Positions 1-5,319 of a stretch of 18,327 nucleotides of DNA are shown one piece after another (the stretch's first letter is position 1; every line of letters starts with the position of its first letter). Position numbers and translations under genes: made by a program. The notes below the pieces were generated by a model. That model was not told where the DNA came from and did no database searches. It worked only from the letters and a program-made list of their open reading frames with translations. The stretch is taken from the NCBI GenBank assembly GCA_910576535.1, contig CAJTKK010000022.1, positions 1 to 18,327 of the forward strand, read 5' to 3'. The stretch comes from an uncultured Lachnospiraceae bacterium (GTDB taxonomy: Bacteria; Bacillota; Clostridia; Lachnospirales; Lachnospiraceae).

Positions 1-2
1 GA

Positions 3-251
3 GAAAATATAACATGTAGCGAGGGAGTCCAGGAGGAAATGCGAATCCTCCCGGACTTCCGGGATTTTGTAACAAAATCTGTTATGCGGTATATGTTGGG
101 GGATTGGGGAGAAGTTGATCCTGGGGATGCAGAGCATAACCGGAAAAACCCACAGGCGGCAATCGGCGCCTATACATACAACGGAGAAATCCGGATTTAT
201 ATAAAGGGTGAATACCTAGCAACACGGGTGTTTCTTCCGGAAGAATATTAG
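3..251 (+). CDS. Small protein of the GDWG...FPEEY type, 5' end outside the window
   Basis: The reading frame is open to the left edge of the window. The first internal ATG is at 39, but AGGAGG (31-36) sits only 2 nt before it, which is too close for normal initiation. The residues before that ATG (a GVQEE stretch) also look like part of the same domain. I therefore treat the gene as 5'-partial, with 70 residues after the internal Met. It contains an LGDWGEVDP motif followed by a lysine/asparagine-rich turn and ends in FLPEEY. From memory this matches a family of short proteins on Firmicute plasmids, prophages and integrative elements that is often misnamed as a restriction-related or plasmid-related protein. 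The function is unknown. It ends in TAG that is part of the next gene's Shine-Dalgarno (TAGGAGG, 249-255), so the two genes are probably translated together. Confidence 0.6.
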   Translation, partial: ENITCSEGVQEEMRILPDFRDFVTKSVMRYMLGDWGEVDPGDAEHNRKNPQAAIGAYTYNGEIRIYIKGEYLATRVFLPEEY

Positions 252-262
252 GAGGGGATAAG

Positions 263-454
263 GTGGTAAAATTGGCAGAGCATACATACGGCAGACATAT
301 CTATATGCGGATGATGCTGGACAATAAACGCATTGAGGAGATAGATGTTTACATCGGTCAAAACGGAGAAGAAACTTACAAAACGTCCGCTGATCCGGGA
401 GGATATACGGAAATACGAGAGCAGATTATAGCGGCTTTTAAAAAACTATATTAG
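263..454 (+). CDS. Small hypothetical protein (63 aa)
   Basis: Starts with GTG at 263, placed 5 nt after a strong AGGAGGGG ribosome binding site (250-257) that overlaps the previous stop codon. The product is a small soluble protein with mixed charge, no cysteines and no membrane segment. It has an aromatic-rich N-terminal half (HTYGRHIYMRMM) and ends in a predicted amphipathic helix. I do not recognise the family. The spacing and ribosome binding site make it a credible gene in the same operon as its neighbours. It follows the GDWG-type protein and precedes the zinc-ribbon protein, both typical of mobile-element cargo. No function is proposed. Confidence 0.6.
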   Translation: MVKLAEHTYGRHIYMRMMLDNKRIEEIDVYIGQNGEETYKTSADPGGYTEIREQIIAAFKKLY

Positions 455-476
455 GCAGAGGGAGGCATAAATAAAA

Positions 477-794
477 GTGAGGTATAGGATTCTTTACTGG
501 AAGTACAAAAGGAAGCTGAAAAGGCAGACAGAGGCAGTCTCCAGGCTGACAAAAGAAAGACGGGAGAGCCGAAAGGAGATAAAACGCCTCCGAAAGATGG
601 TTGCATCCCTGGAAGATGGATATGTGGTTGAATGGTGCCATTATTGCGAAAACCAGATTGTAATGCTCTGGAATCCGGAAAAGGACGGACTTTCCGCTTT
701 TTGCCCGGTATGCGGTCACAGGATGATGCTTTGCGATTCTTGCAATGGGGAATGTGATTATAACTATGGTTCGGATATATGCAAAGAAATGTAG
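477..794 (+). CDS. Zinc-ribbon protein with basic coiled-coil N-terminus (105 aa)
   Basis: Starts with GTG at 477. The ribosome binding site GGGAGG (459-464) is about 12 nt upstream, a rather long spacing. Residues 1-45 are very basic (K/R rich) and probably helical or coiled coil. The rest holds CxxC pairs at C54/C57 and C76/C79 (a CPVCG knuckle), then C86, C89 and C93 in a CDSCNGEC cluster, and a last cysteine at C102. Two CxxC knuckles about 20 residues apart are the pattern of a zinc ribbon; the extra cysteines could hold a second metal. A basic helix joined to a zinc ribbon suggests nucleic-acid binding, but that is inference. The gene ends 12 nt before the radical SAM gene, and its stop is fused to that gene's ribosome binding site (TAGGAGG, 792-798). 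Confidence 0.7.
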   Translation: MRYRILYWKYKRKLKRQTEAVSRLTKERRESRKEIKRLRKMVASLEDGYVVEWCHYCENQIVMLWNPEKDGLSAFCPVCGHRMMLCDSCNGECDYNYGSDICKEM

Positions 795-806
795 GAGGGA
801 AAAGGT

Positions 807-1742
807 TTGTATATCGGATTGCATGATGCAGAAAAAGAAGTTTTCAAACATGGAAAATCTTTTCCAAACTACGCATTAATGAAAATTTCCGCTTGGCATA
901 AATCACAGGGAGATCAGGTTGAATGGTGGAACCCTTTGCAGACATATGACCGGGTATACAGTAGCAAGGTATTTGATTTCACGCCAGACGATCCATATTT
1001 GCCAGATAATACGATCAGAGGAGGAACCGGCTACCTGGATTTACCCATCAACAATACGCTACCTGCAGAAATAGACAGCATATTTCCTGATTATAGCATT
1101 TATCCGGAATGTGATTACGCAATAGGATATATTACAAGGGGCTGTCCTAATAATTGTAGATGGTGTGTTGTTCCTAAAAAAGAGGGGAAAATCAAACCGT
1201 ACAAAACGTGGAAAGACCTTGTTAGGCAGGATTCGGATAAGCTGGTTTTAATGGACAATAATATATTGGCTTGCGAATATGGGATAGAGCAATTAGAGGA
1301 ACTTTCCGGAAGTGCTTACCAGATTGACTTGAATCAGGGAATGGATGCACGTTTGGTAAATGATCGGATTGCGGAAATACTGTCACGGCTGAAATGGATA
1401 AGATTTATTCGTTTTAGTTGCGACCAAAAGAGCCAGATAGAACCGATAAAAAATACTGTGAATTTGCTCGGAAAATATGGAGTGAGACCGTACAGAATTT
1501 TTGTATATATTCTGGTGACAAAAAATGTTCAGGACGCAGCGGAACGGGTGGAGGCTTTGAAAGGGTATAAAGCTATCAACTTATACGCACAGGCTGAACG
1601 AAACGAAAGAATAGGAATCATTCCAAATTCCGAACAGTTAGAGTTTCAACAACGTTATGTATACGGCGGTTGCTACCGCAAGGAAACCTGGGAGGAATAC
1701 TGCCGGCGTAGAAAATTGGTTTTTCAACAGGAGGGTTTATGA
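807..1742 (+). CDS. Radical SAM enzyme encoded on a mobile element (311 aa)
   Basis: Starts with TTG at 807, 6 nt after AGGAGGGA (793-800). The [4Fe-4S]-binding CxxxCxxC motif is visible as CPNNCRWC at residues 113-120, following YITRG as in many B12-binding-type radical SAM proteins. The roughly 100 residues before it (GLHDAEKEVF..., then a LPEID/FPDY-like linker) resemble a degenerate Rossmann-like or cobalamin-binding N-domain, but no cobalamin-binding DxHxxG motif is visible. The remainder fits a radical SAM partial barrel (LVLMDNN near 147-152, DLNQGMDARL at 174-183). At 311 residues it is short for a full methylthiotransferase and has no TRAM domain. The substrate cannot be read from sequence. 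It overlaps the following ASCH gene by ATGA (1739-1742), so the two products are probably made in a fixed ratio. The radical SAM assignment is firm; the reaction is unknown. Confidence 0.88.
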   Translation: MYIGLHDAEKEVFKHGKSFPNYALMKISAWHKSQGDQVEWWNPLQTYDRVYSSKVFDFTPDDPYLPDNTIRGGTGYLDLPINNTLPAEIDSIFPDYSIYPECDYAIGYITRGCPNNCRWCVVPKKEGKIKPYKTWKDLVRQDSDKLVLMDNNILACEYGIEQLEELSGSAYQIDLNQGMDARLVNDRIAEILSRLKWIRFIRFSCDQKSQIEPIKNTVNLLGKYGVRPYRIFVYILVTKNVQDAAERVEALKGYKAINLYAQAERNERIGIIPNSEQLEFQQRYVYGGCYRKETWEEYCRRRKLVFQQEGL

Positions 1743-2128
1743 TACTGGACTGTTTAATCGTGAAAGAGAAGTGGCTGAACATGATACTTGACGGGTACAA
1801 GTCCTTAGAGATCAGGGGAGGCCGGACACATAAAAGGGGGCTTATCGGACTGATCCAGAGCGGAACCGGAGAAGTAAAGGGGATTGCATCCCTGACAGAT
1901 TGCCGGAAGCTGGATAAAAAAGATTTTGTACGGCTCCAGGGATTCCACCAGATCAAAGATAAAGAGTGGGAGGAGCTGCCTTATAAAAATGTTTATGGGT
2001 GGAAAATGGAGAATCGCAGGAGATTGAGGAAACCTGTAAAATATAATCATCCCAGAGGGGCGGTAATCTGGGTAAAGGTTGATATTCCGGAGGAGGTATT
2101 GTATGGCAAAGAAAAATGTGATAAATAA
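1739..2128 (+). CDS. ASCH (PUA-like) domain protein (129 aa)
   Basis: The ATG is embedded in the ATGA overlap with the radical SAM gene, and GGAGGG (1729-1734) lies just upstream in that gene's 3' end. The diagnostic ASCH motif GxKxxExR is present as GYKSLEIR (G19, K21, E24, R26). It is followed by a beta-rich segment (GLIGLIQSG, GIASLTDC) and a C-terminal WK-ENRRRLRKPVKYNHPRGAVIWV segment typical of phage-type ASCH proteins. ASCH domains have a PUA-like fold; characterised members bind RNA, and some act on modified nucleosides (the YqfB amidohydrolase). Tight coupling to a radical SAM enzyme suggests a shared nucleic-acid substrate or modified nucleoside, which is inference. The domain fills the whole protein and nothing looks truncated. 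Confidence 0.88.
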   Translation: MILDCLIVKEKWLNMILDGYKSLEIRGGRTHKRGLIGLIQSGTGEVKGIASLTDCRKLDKKDFVRLQGFHQIKDKEWEELPYKNVYGWKMENRRRLRKPVKYNHPRGAVIWVKVDIPEEVLYGKEKCDK

Positions 2129-2885
2129 GTGCTGTGAAAATTGCGGATGCCTGGATAAGAGCAGATCAGAGAAAAAGACAATAGGAGAACGGGAGTTGTT
2201 ATTTTATGGATGCAGTAACGGCCCTGGGGGATGCTCTCTGGCTTTCTCCCCGGATGGTAAATGTGACGGTTGTTGCGGACGATGGGAAGCCACCCAGGAA
2301 GAAAAGGCAAAAAATAAGAGCATGGCAAAGGAATTAGGAGGGCAGATAAAAGAGAGCTTTGAACGATGGAGGTATATTTCAATACATGGAGCGTCCGATC
2401 CGGTGTGGGAGGATGGTTGCAATATGAATCTTGTAAGGAATCATGTACTCTATGGAAAAAGCCAGTGCCAGTCATTGTTGCTTCCGGAAGATTACCCGGA
2501 GGAGTACTTTCTGGAAACGCCGCCAGAGGTAAACGATAAATATATGGCTAGGGTTGAGGAAATCCGGGAAAGGTCAAAGAAAAGCCTAGAGGCATACAAA
2601 GCTGATTCTGATTACCGGTTTATTCTGCAGGTTGTAAACAGGCTTACAAAGCAGCAGAACGAACAGACACATGCAAGTGCTTTCCTCCGGTATGTTTCCG
2701 GGCTGGAGGCTTCTATCCAGAATGATAGGCTGGTGGAAATGAGGCGGCATGAAAGTCCGGAACGGTATCTTGACGGCTTCCGGGAATGTCGAAAACGAAT
2801 AGAGGAAATTCTGGGTAAACCTGAACCGGAGCCGGTTCTTCCGATGGGGCAGTTGTCTTTATTTGATTTATACGGATTGACATGA
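2103..2885 (+). CDS. Cysteine-rich hypothetical protein with C-terminal QLSLF clamp-binding-like motif (260 aa)
   Basis: The start is set at ATG 2103, 6 nt after AGGAGG (2091-2096), in preference to an in-frame TTG 24 nt upstream with no ribosome binding site. The N-terminal 60 residues hold nine cysteines (C10, C11, C14, C16, C37, C44, C54, C57, C58), most likely one or two zinc or Fe-S sites. The middle has a conserved-looking DPVWEDGCNMNLVRNHVLY segment (99-117), followed by helical regions. The protein ends in PMGQLSLFDLYGLT. QLSLF (250-254) matches the pentapeptide by which bacterial replication proteins dock to the DnaN sliding clamp, and it lies at the exposed C-terminus after a proline-rich linker. 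It overlaps the ASCH gene by 26 nt. The biochemical role is unknown; clamp docking is inferred. Confidence 0.72.
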   Translation: MAKKNVINKCCENCGCLDKSRSEKKTIGERELLFYGCSNGPGGCSLAFSPDGKCDGCCGRWEATQEEKAKNKSMAKELGGQIKESFERWRYISIHGASDPVWEDGCNMNLVRNHVLYGKSQCQSLLLPEDYPEEYFLETPPEVNDKYMARVEEIRERSKKSLEAYKADSDYRFILQVVNRLTKQQNEQTHASAFLRYVSGLEASIQNDRLVEMRRHESPERYLDGFRECRKRIEEILGKPEPEPVLPMGQLSLFDLYGLT

Positions 2886-2926
2886 TCCAAGAAATAAGTT
2901 AGCATATAGGAAAAGGGGGCGGTATT

Positions 2927-3250
2927 TTGAGAGCAGTTGATTTTGTTGTGAAACATATAGAAGATCATGGAATGACACAAGCACAGGCGGCGGCAGTAGT
3001 AGGGTGGAGCCGTCAGAATTTATGGGATAAGCTGAACAACAGAAATCCCAGGTTTAACACCATGCTTCACATATTAATGTCTTTTGGATATGAGTTACAT
3101 GTGGTGCGTGACGATGGGTTATCACCAGATTGTTTTGACGAGAGGGATTTTTTCGAGGTTGCGAAAGAAAAAAATATATATTATGACGATCTGGAGGATT
3201 TGGTTGCCGCAATGGGGCATAAGTTAATAATTGAGGAAAAGCCGGAATAA
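2927..3250 (+). CDS. XRE/Cro-type helix-turn-helix regulator (107 aa)
   Basis: Starts with TTG at 2927 after a G-rich ribosome binding site (AAAAGGGGGCGG, 2911-2922). Residues about 15-40 form a helix-turn-helix of the XRE/Cro type: GMTQAQAAAVVGWSRQNLWD followed by KLNNRNPRFNTMLHIL. The C-terminal half (residues 60-107) is acidic and predicted helical, and could be a dimerisation part. The gene is last in its unit: its stop codon lies in the loop of an intrinsic terminator. The next gene unit starts 170 bp downstream behind a promoter containing a palindrome, so this protein is a natural candidate for the factor that binds there. That link is inference from position. The DNA-binding fold is well supported; the regulon is not known. 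Confidence 0.82.
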   Translation: MRAVDFVVKHIEDHGMTQAQAAAVVGWSRQNLWDKLNNRNPRFNTMLHILMSFGYELHVVRDDGLSPDCFDERDFFEVAKEKNIYYDDLEDLVAAMGHKLIIEEKPE

Positions 3251-3271
3251 CAAGTTTCCGGCTTATTTTTT
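3239..3271 (+). terminator. Intrinsic terminator of the HTH unit
   Basis: A 9-bp stem, AAGCCGGAA (3239-3247) pairing with TTCCGGCTT (3256-3264), with an 8-nt loop holding the HTH gene's stop codon, followed by a T-rich tract (3266-3272). Confidence 0.85.
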
Positions 3272-3274
3272 TAG

Positions 3275-3302
3275 GACGTCCTGGAATGGGGCGTCTTTTT
3301 TG
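3275..3302 (+). terminator. Second, weaker intrinsic terminator in tandem
   Basis: GACGTCC (3275-3281) pairs with GGGCGTC (3289-3295) through 7 bp including one G-U pair. The loop is 7 nt and is followed directly by TTTTTTT (3296-3302). It sits 3 bp after the first terminator's T tract and would backstop it before the next promoter. Confidence 0.65.
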
Positions 3303-3335
3303 ATGAAAAAAATTATAAAAAATGCAAAAATAGGC

Positions 3336-3365
3336 TTGACGTAACGCACAATAGTGCGCTAAAGT
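3336..3365 (+). promoter_or_regulatory. Promoter with inverted-repeat operator in its spacer
   Basis: The -35 box is TTGACG (3336-3341). After 18 bp comes TAAAGT (3360-3365) as the best -10 candidate (4 of 6 matches). The spacer is almost entirely a palindrome: TAACGCAC (3342-3349), AATA, GTGCGCTA (3354-3361), with 7 of 8 arm positions complementary. Any protein bound there would block RNA polymerase. It lies just after two terminators and before a long gene unit that starts at 3421. TATAAC at 3365-3370 is an alternative -10 but would need a 23-bp spacer. Confidence 0.7.
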
Positions 3366-3420
3366 ATAACCATAGAACACACCAAAGGAAAGTAAACACA
3401 CGAAACGGGAGGAAAAAATT

Positions 3421-4020
3421 ATGATGAAGTCAGAGTTTATTGAAAGAACAGGTTTCGAGCCTACGGCAGAGGAATACGCACAGATCGAGGAGGCTTACTA
3501 TGAGTTTTCCGGAGATAAAAATGCTTTCTGTAAAGATTTCCTGAAAAATAAAGGAGTTGAAAGGCTTATCAGAAATAGAGCTTCCCGGATCGAGGAACTA
3601 AAAAAAGAGCTGGAGGACATGGAGAAAAAGCTGGAGGCAGAAAAAAAAGCCTCTGAAAAAGAAATAGATTCCTTGAAAGAACAGCTTGACAAAGAGCTTG
3701 ACTGGAAGCCTTGCGAGGGTGGAACCACGATGGATCAGGTCAGATATGAGGAGCTTGCTACTGCCGGAGGAACCAGGATTCTTACAGAGCAGGAAGCAAA
3801 AGACCTGATTTATAACGAGTTCGGATTCTCTCCGGAGAAGATACGGATCATCAATACAGTACACACCTATGAGGCAAATAAATATCACCGGATGCGGAAA
3901 GCAAACGAGTACACCAGGAAGCCGGTTTACAATGCTTCCGACTGGAATTATATAAGGTTTGATTGTGCCGGATGGCAGTATGAAATGGTTAATTGTAGCT
4001 TACAGAGCTATGAAAATTAA
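3421..4020 (+). CDS. Hypothetical coiled-coil protein, first gene of the second unit (199 aa)
   Basis: Starts with ATG at 3421 (a second ATG follows at once), 8 nt after GGGAGG (3407-3412). The N-terminal 50 residues (a SEFIERTGFEPTAEEYAQIE stretch, then an FxGDKxAFC segment) match, from memory, a short domain common at the start of unknown proteins on Lachnospiraceae prophages and integrative elements. Residues about 53-94 are almost entirely E/K/L/R and form a long coiled coil. The C-terminal 100 residues are a mixed globular domain ending in YNASDWNYIRFDCAGWQYEM, rich in aromatics. No catalytic motif is visible. As the first gene after the palindrome-bearing promoter it should be the most directly regulated product of the unit. 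Confidence 0.68.
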   Translation: MMKSEFIERTGFEPTAEEYAQIEEAYYEFSGDKNAFCKDFLKNKGVERLIRNRASRIEELKKELEDMEKKLEAEKKASEKEIDSLKEQLDKELDWKPCEGGTTMDQVRYEELATAGGTRILTEQEAKDLIYNEFGFSPEKIRIINTVHTYEANKYHRMRKANEYTRKPVYNASDWNYIRFDCAGWQYEMVNCSLQSYEN

Positions 4021-4042
4021 ATAAAAAGAGGAGGATGCAGAC

Positions 4043-4309
4043 ATGGCAGACAAAAAGATTCAGGACATGAACGAAAACAAGGAGAGATTTTTGGCGGTTT
4101 CAAAGGAGGTTTACCCTCTTATGAACCAGATCAAGCAGCTTTTGAAAAAACATGGTTTCATTGATACAACGCATATCACAATAGGTGCGGATGATTATAT
4201 GGAGTTCCGTCCGTATGAAACGGAGTGGGCTTTGCGCCGGTATAGCACCGATGGAAAGCCGAGAGCTATATTTGAATACCGGGAGGAAATCCCACTAGAG
4301 GAGGTTTAA
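4043..4309 (+). CDS. Small hypothetical protein (88 aa)
   Basis: ATG at 4043 lies 8 nt after GAGGAGG (4028-4034). The product has a helical N-terminal half (residues 5-38, with a leucine/isoleucine pattern) and a beta-rich C-terminal half (ITIGADDYMEFRP onward). It has no cysteine, membrane segment or recognisable motif. Its last codons hold the ribosome binding site of the next gene, whose ATG follows the stop by 2 nt, so translation is coupled. The family is not recognised; it is called a gene from its strong ribosome binding site and gapless position in the operon. Confidence 0.6.
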   Translation: MADKKIQDMNENKERFLAVSKEVYPLMNQIKQLLKKHGFIDTTHITIGADDYMEFRPYETEWALRRYSTDGKPRAIFEYREEIPLEEV

Positions 4310-4311
4310 TC

Positions 4312-4482
4312 ATGGCATACAGAGGAAATCAGAGGCTTAATGCCGAAATCGAAAGACAGATTGCCGCCTGGGATGGAACGGTACACGGCCAGGCAATCAA
4401 GAATATGTATGAGAACGGTTCAGAATACGAGAGTATTTGTGAGCTGATGGGTTTGGACTATGAAGATTATGAGGAGGAATAG
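4312..4482 (+). CDS. Very small acidic hypothetical protein (56 aa)
   Basis: ATG at 4312 lies 7 nt after a full GAGGAGG (4298-4304) located at the 3' end of the preceding gene. It ends in TAG at 4480-4482. It begins MAYRGNQRLNAEIE, has a predicted helical middle, and ends in a strongly acidic tail (DYEDYEEE) after a CELMGLDY stretch. It exactly fills the space between its neighbours, with 2-nt gaps on both sides and ribosome binding sites embedded in the adjacent coding ends, which is strong evidence for a real gene despite its length. The function is unknown. The tail's GAGGAGG codons double as the ribosome binding site of the next gene. Confidence 0.62.
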   Translation: MAYRGNQRLNAEIERQIAAWDGTVHGQAIKNMYENGSEYESICELMGLDYEDYEEE

Positions 4483-4484
4483 CT

Positions 4485-4685
4485 ATGACATATGAGGATG
4501 CTGTAAAAAGCGGCATGGATGGTATTGATATTTTCATGGGGCTTTGTTCCGGGGAAATAGAGGAGGATAAAAAAGAGTATGTGCATCCGGTTCATGGCCG
4601 GATAGTAGAAACCAGATTTGATCCATACCATGATGTGACCGTCTATGAGGACGGTCACGAGGAACGGTACTATATAGGAGATTAG
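4485..4685 (+). CDS. Small acidic hypothetical protein (66 aa)
   Basis: ATG at 4485 lies 2 nt after the previous stop. The ribosome binding site GAGGAGG (4471-4477) lies inside the upstream gene. The protein starts MTYEDAVKSGMDG, is acidic throughout, and has a beta-rich C-terminal half (HGRIVETRFDPYHDVTVYEDG) that could form a small sheet. It has one cysteine and no membrane segment. I do not recognise the family. The stop codon overlaps the next gene's Shine-Dalgarno (TAGGAGG, 4683-4689). Confidence 0.6.
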   Translation: MTYEDAVKSGMDGIDIFMGLCSGEIEEDKKEYVHPVHGRIVETRFDPYHDVTVYEDGHEERYYIGD

Positions 4686-4697
4686 GAGGATGCAAGC

Positions 4698-5105
4698 ATG
4701 GTAAAAACAGTTAAAATTACGTCAGGAAATCAGATTTCAGTTGTAGAGCTTCCGGGTTGGGGCCTGGAGGAGCAGGAACGGGAGATCGGGGCAGATTGCA
4801 CCGAAACGGTAAAGACGCAGAGAATGTATGAGCTTTTCAAAGATACAATCGTGATGATTGCTGATGAAAGCGGAAAAGTAAAGGAAAGACCTGATAATTT
4901 GGTTGCATCGCTTCTTTACGGATTGGAGCAGCACAGATGCACGATTGCCGGGGATATTATTTTCGGAGTATTGAGAGGCCCGGACGTTCTGCCTCCAGAA
5001 AATCCGGAGTTGCTTAAATTCTTCCTGAAAGAACATTTCCCCATACTCCGGGAGGTTCGGGGGGGGGTGAAAGTCTGTGAAAAACAAATTGACAGATTTG
5101 AATAA
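4698..5105 (+). CDS. DUF3846-like protein (135 aa)
   Basis: ATG at 4698 lies 8 nt after AGGAGG (4684-4689). The N-terminal beta strand (VKITSGNQISVVELPG), the middle DTIVMIADESGK segment and the following RPDN...LLYG...IAGDIIFGV region follow the layout of DUF3846 proteins, which are frequent in Firmicute prophages and conjugative elements. The fold is unstudied as far as I know. The last 13 codons lie beyond a run of nine Gs (5059-5067) and overlap the next gene by 29 nt. With eight Gs the frame would instead reach TGA at once, so the natural C-terminus of this protein is uncertain. Confidence 0.65.
   Translation: MVKTVKITSGNQISVVELPGWGLEEQEREIGADCTETVKTQRMYELFKDTIVMIADESGKVKERPDNLVASLLYGLEQHRCTIAGDIIFGVLRGPDVLPPENPELLKFFLKEHFPILREVRGGVKVCEKQIDRFE
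5059..5067 (+). repeat. Homopolymer run of nine Gs
   Basis: Nine consecutive Gs lie inside the 3' end of the DUF3846-like gene and directly upstream of the next gene's GTG start (5077). G runs of this length are prone to slippage in replication and to sequencing error. The run is also the only G-rich element at ribosome-binding distance for the next gene. Confidence 0.9.
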
Positions 5106-5319
5106 TCACCTTTTTGCAGAACTGGAGCGGCTTTCGGATGAAGATTTGACGGATGAGGCTTTAGAAAAAGAAATCCAGAGGGCAAATGCAATATGTGGAG
5201 TGTCAACGCAGATCATAGCAAACGGTCAGCTTGCTTTAAATGCTGAAAAGCTGAAACAAAACGCTATTTCCGCAGATTTTAAGGTCCCGTCATTCCTGGA
5301 GGATAAAGGCAATGCGTAG
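5077..5319 (+). CDS. Small hypothetical protein of mobile-element type (80 aa)
   Basis: Starts with GTG at 5077 inside the 3' end of the DUF3846-like gene. The sequence MKNKLTDLNNHLFAELERLSDE, followed by an EALEKEI segment and a helical VSTQIIANGQLALNAEKL region, matches from memory a short conserved protein that often sits directly before an HNH gene in Lachnospiraceae prophages and integrative elements, and that match supports the GTG start. It is all-helical and acidic, and has no catalytic motif. It overlaps the HNH-like gene by 8 nt (5312-5319), and carries that gene's ribosome binding site GGAGG at 5298-5302. The function is unknown. Confidence 0.7.
   Translation: MKNKLTDLNNHLFAELERLSDEDLTDEALEKEIQRANAICGVSTQIIANGQLALNAEKLKQNAISADFKVPSFLEDKGNA

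Noticed and set aside
438..851. Long minus-strand open frame
   Set aside because: Antisense to the zinc-ribbon and radical SAM genes, with no ribosome binding site or recognisable domain; it is a shadow of the real genes.
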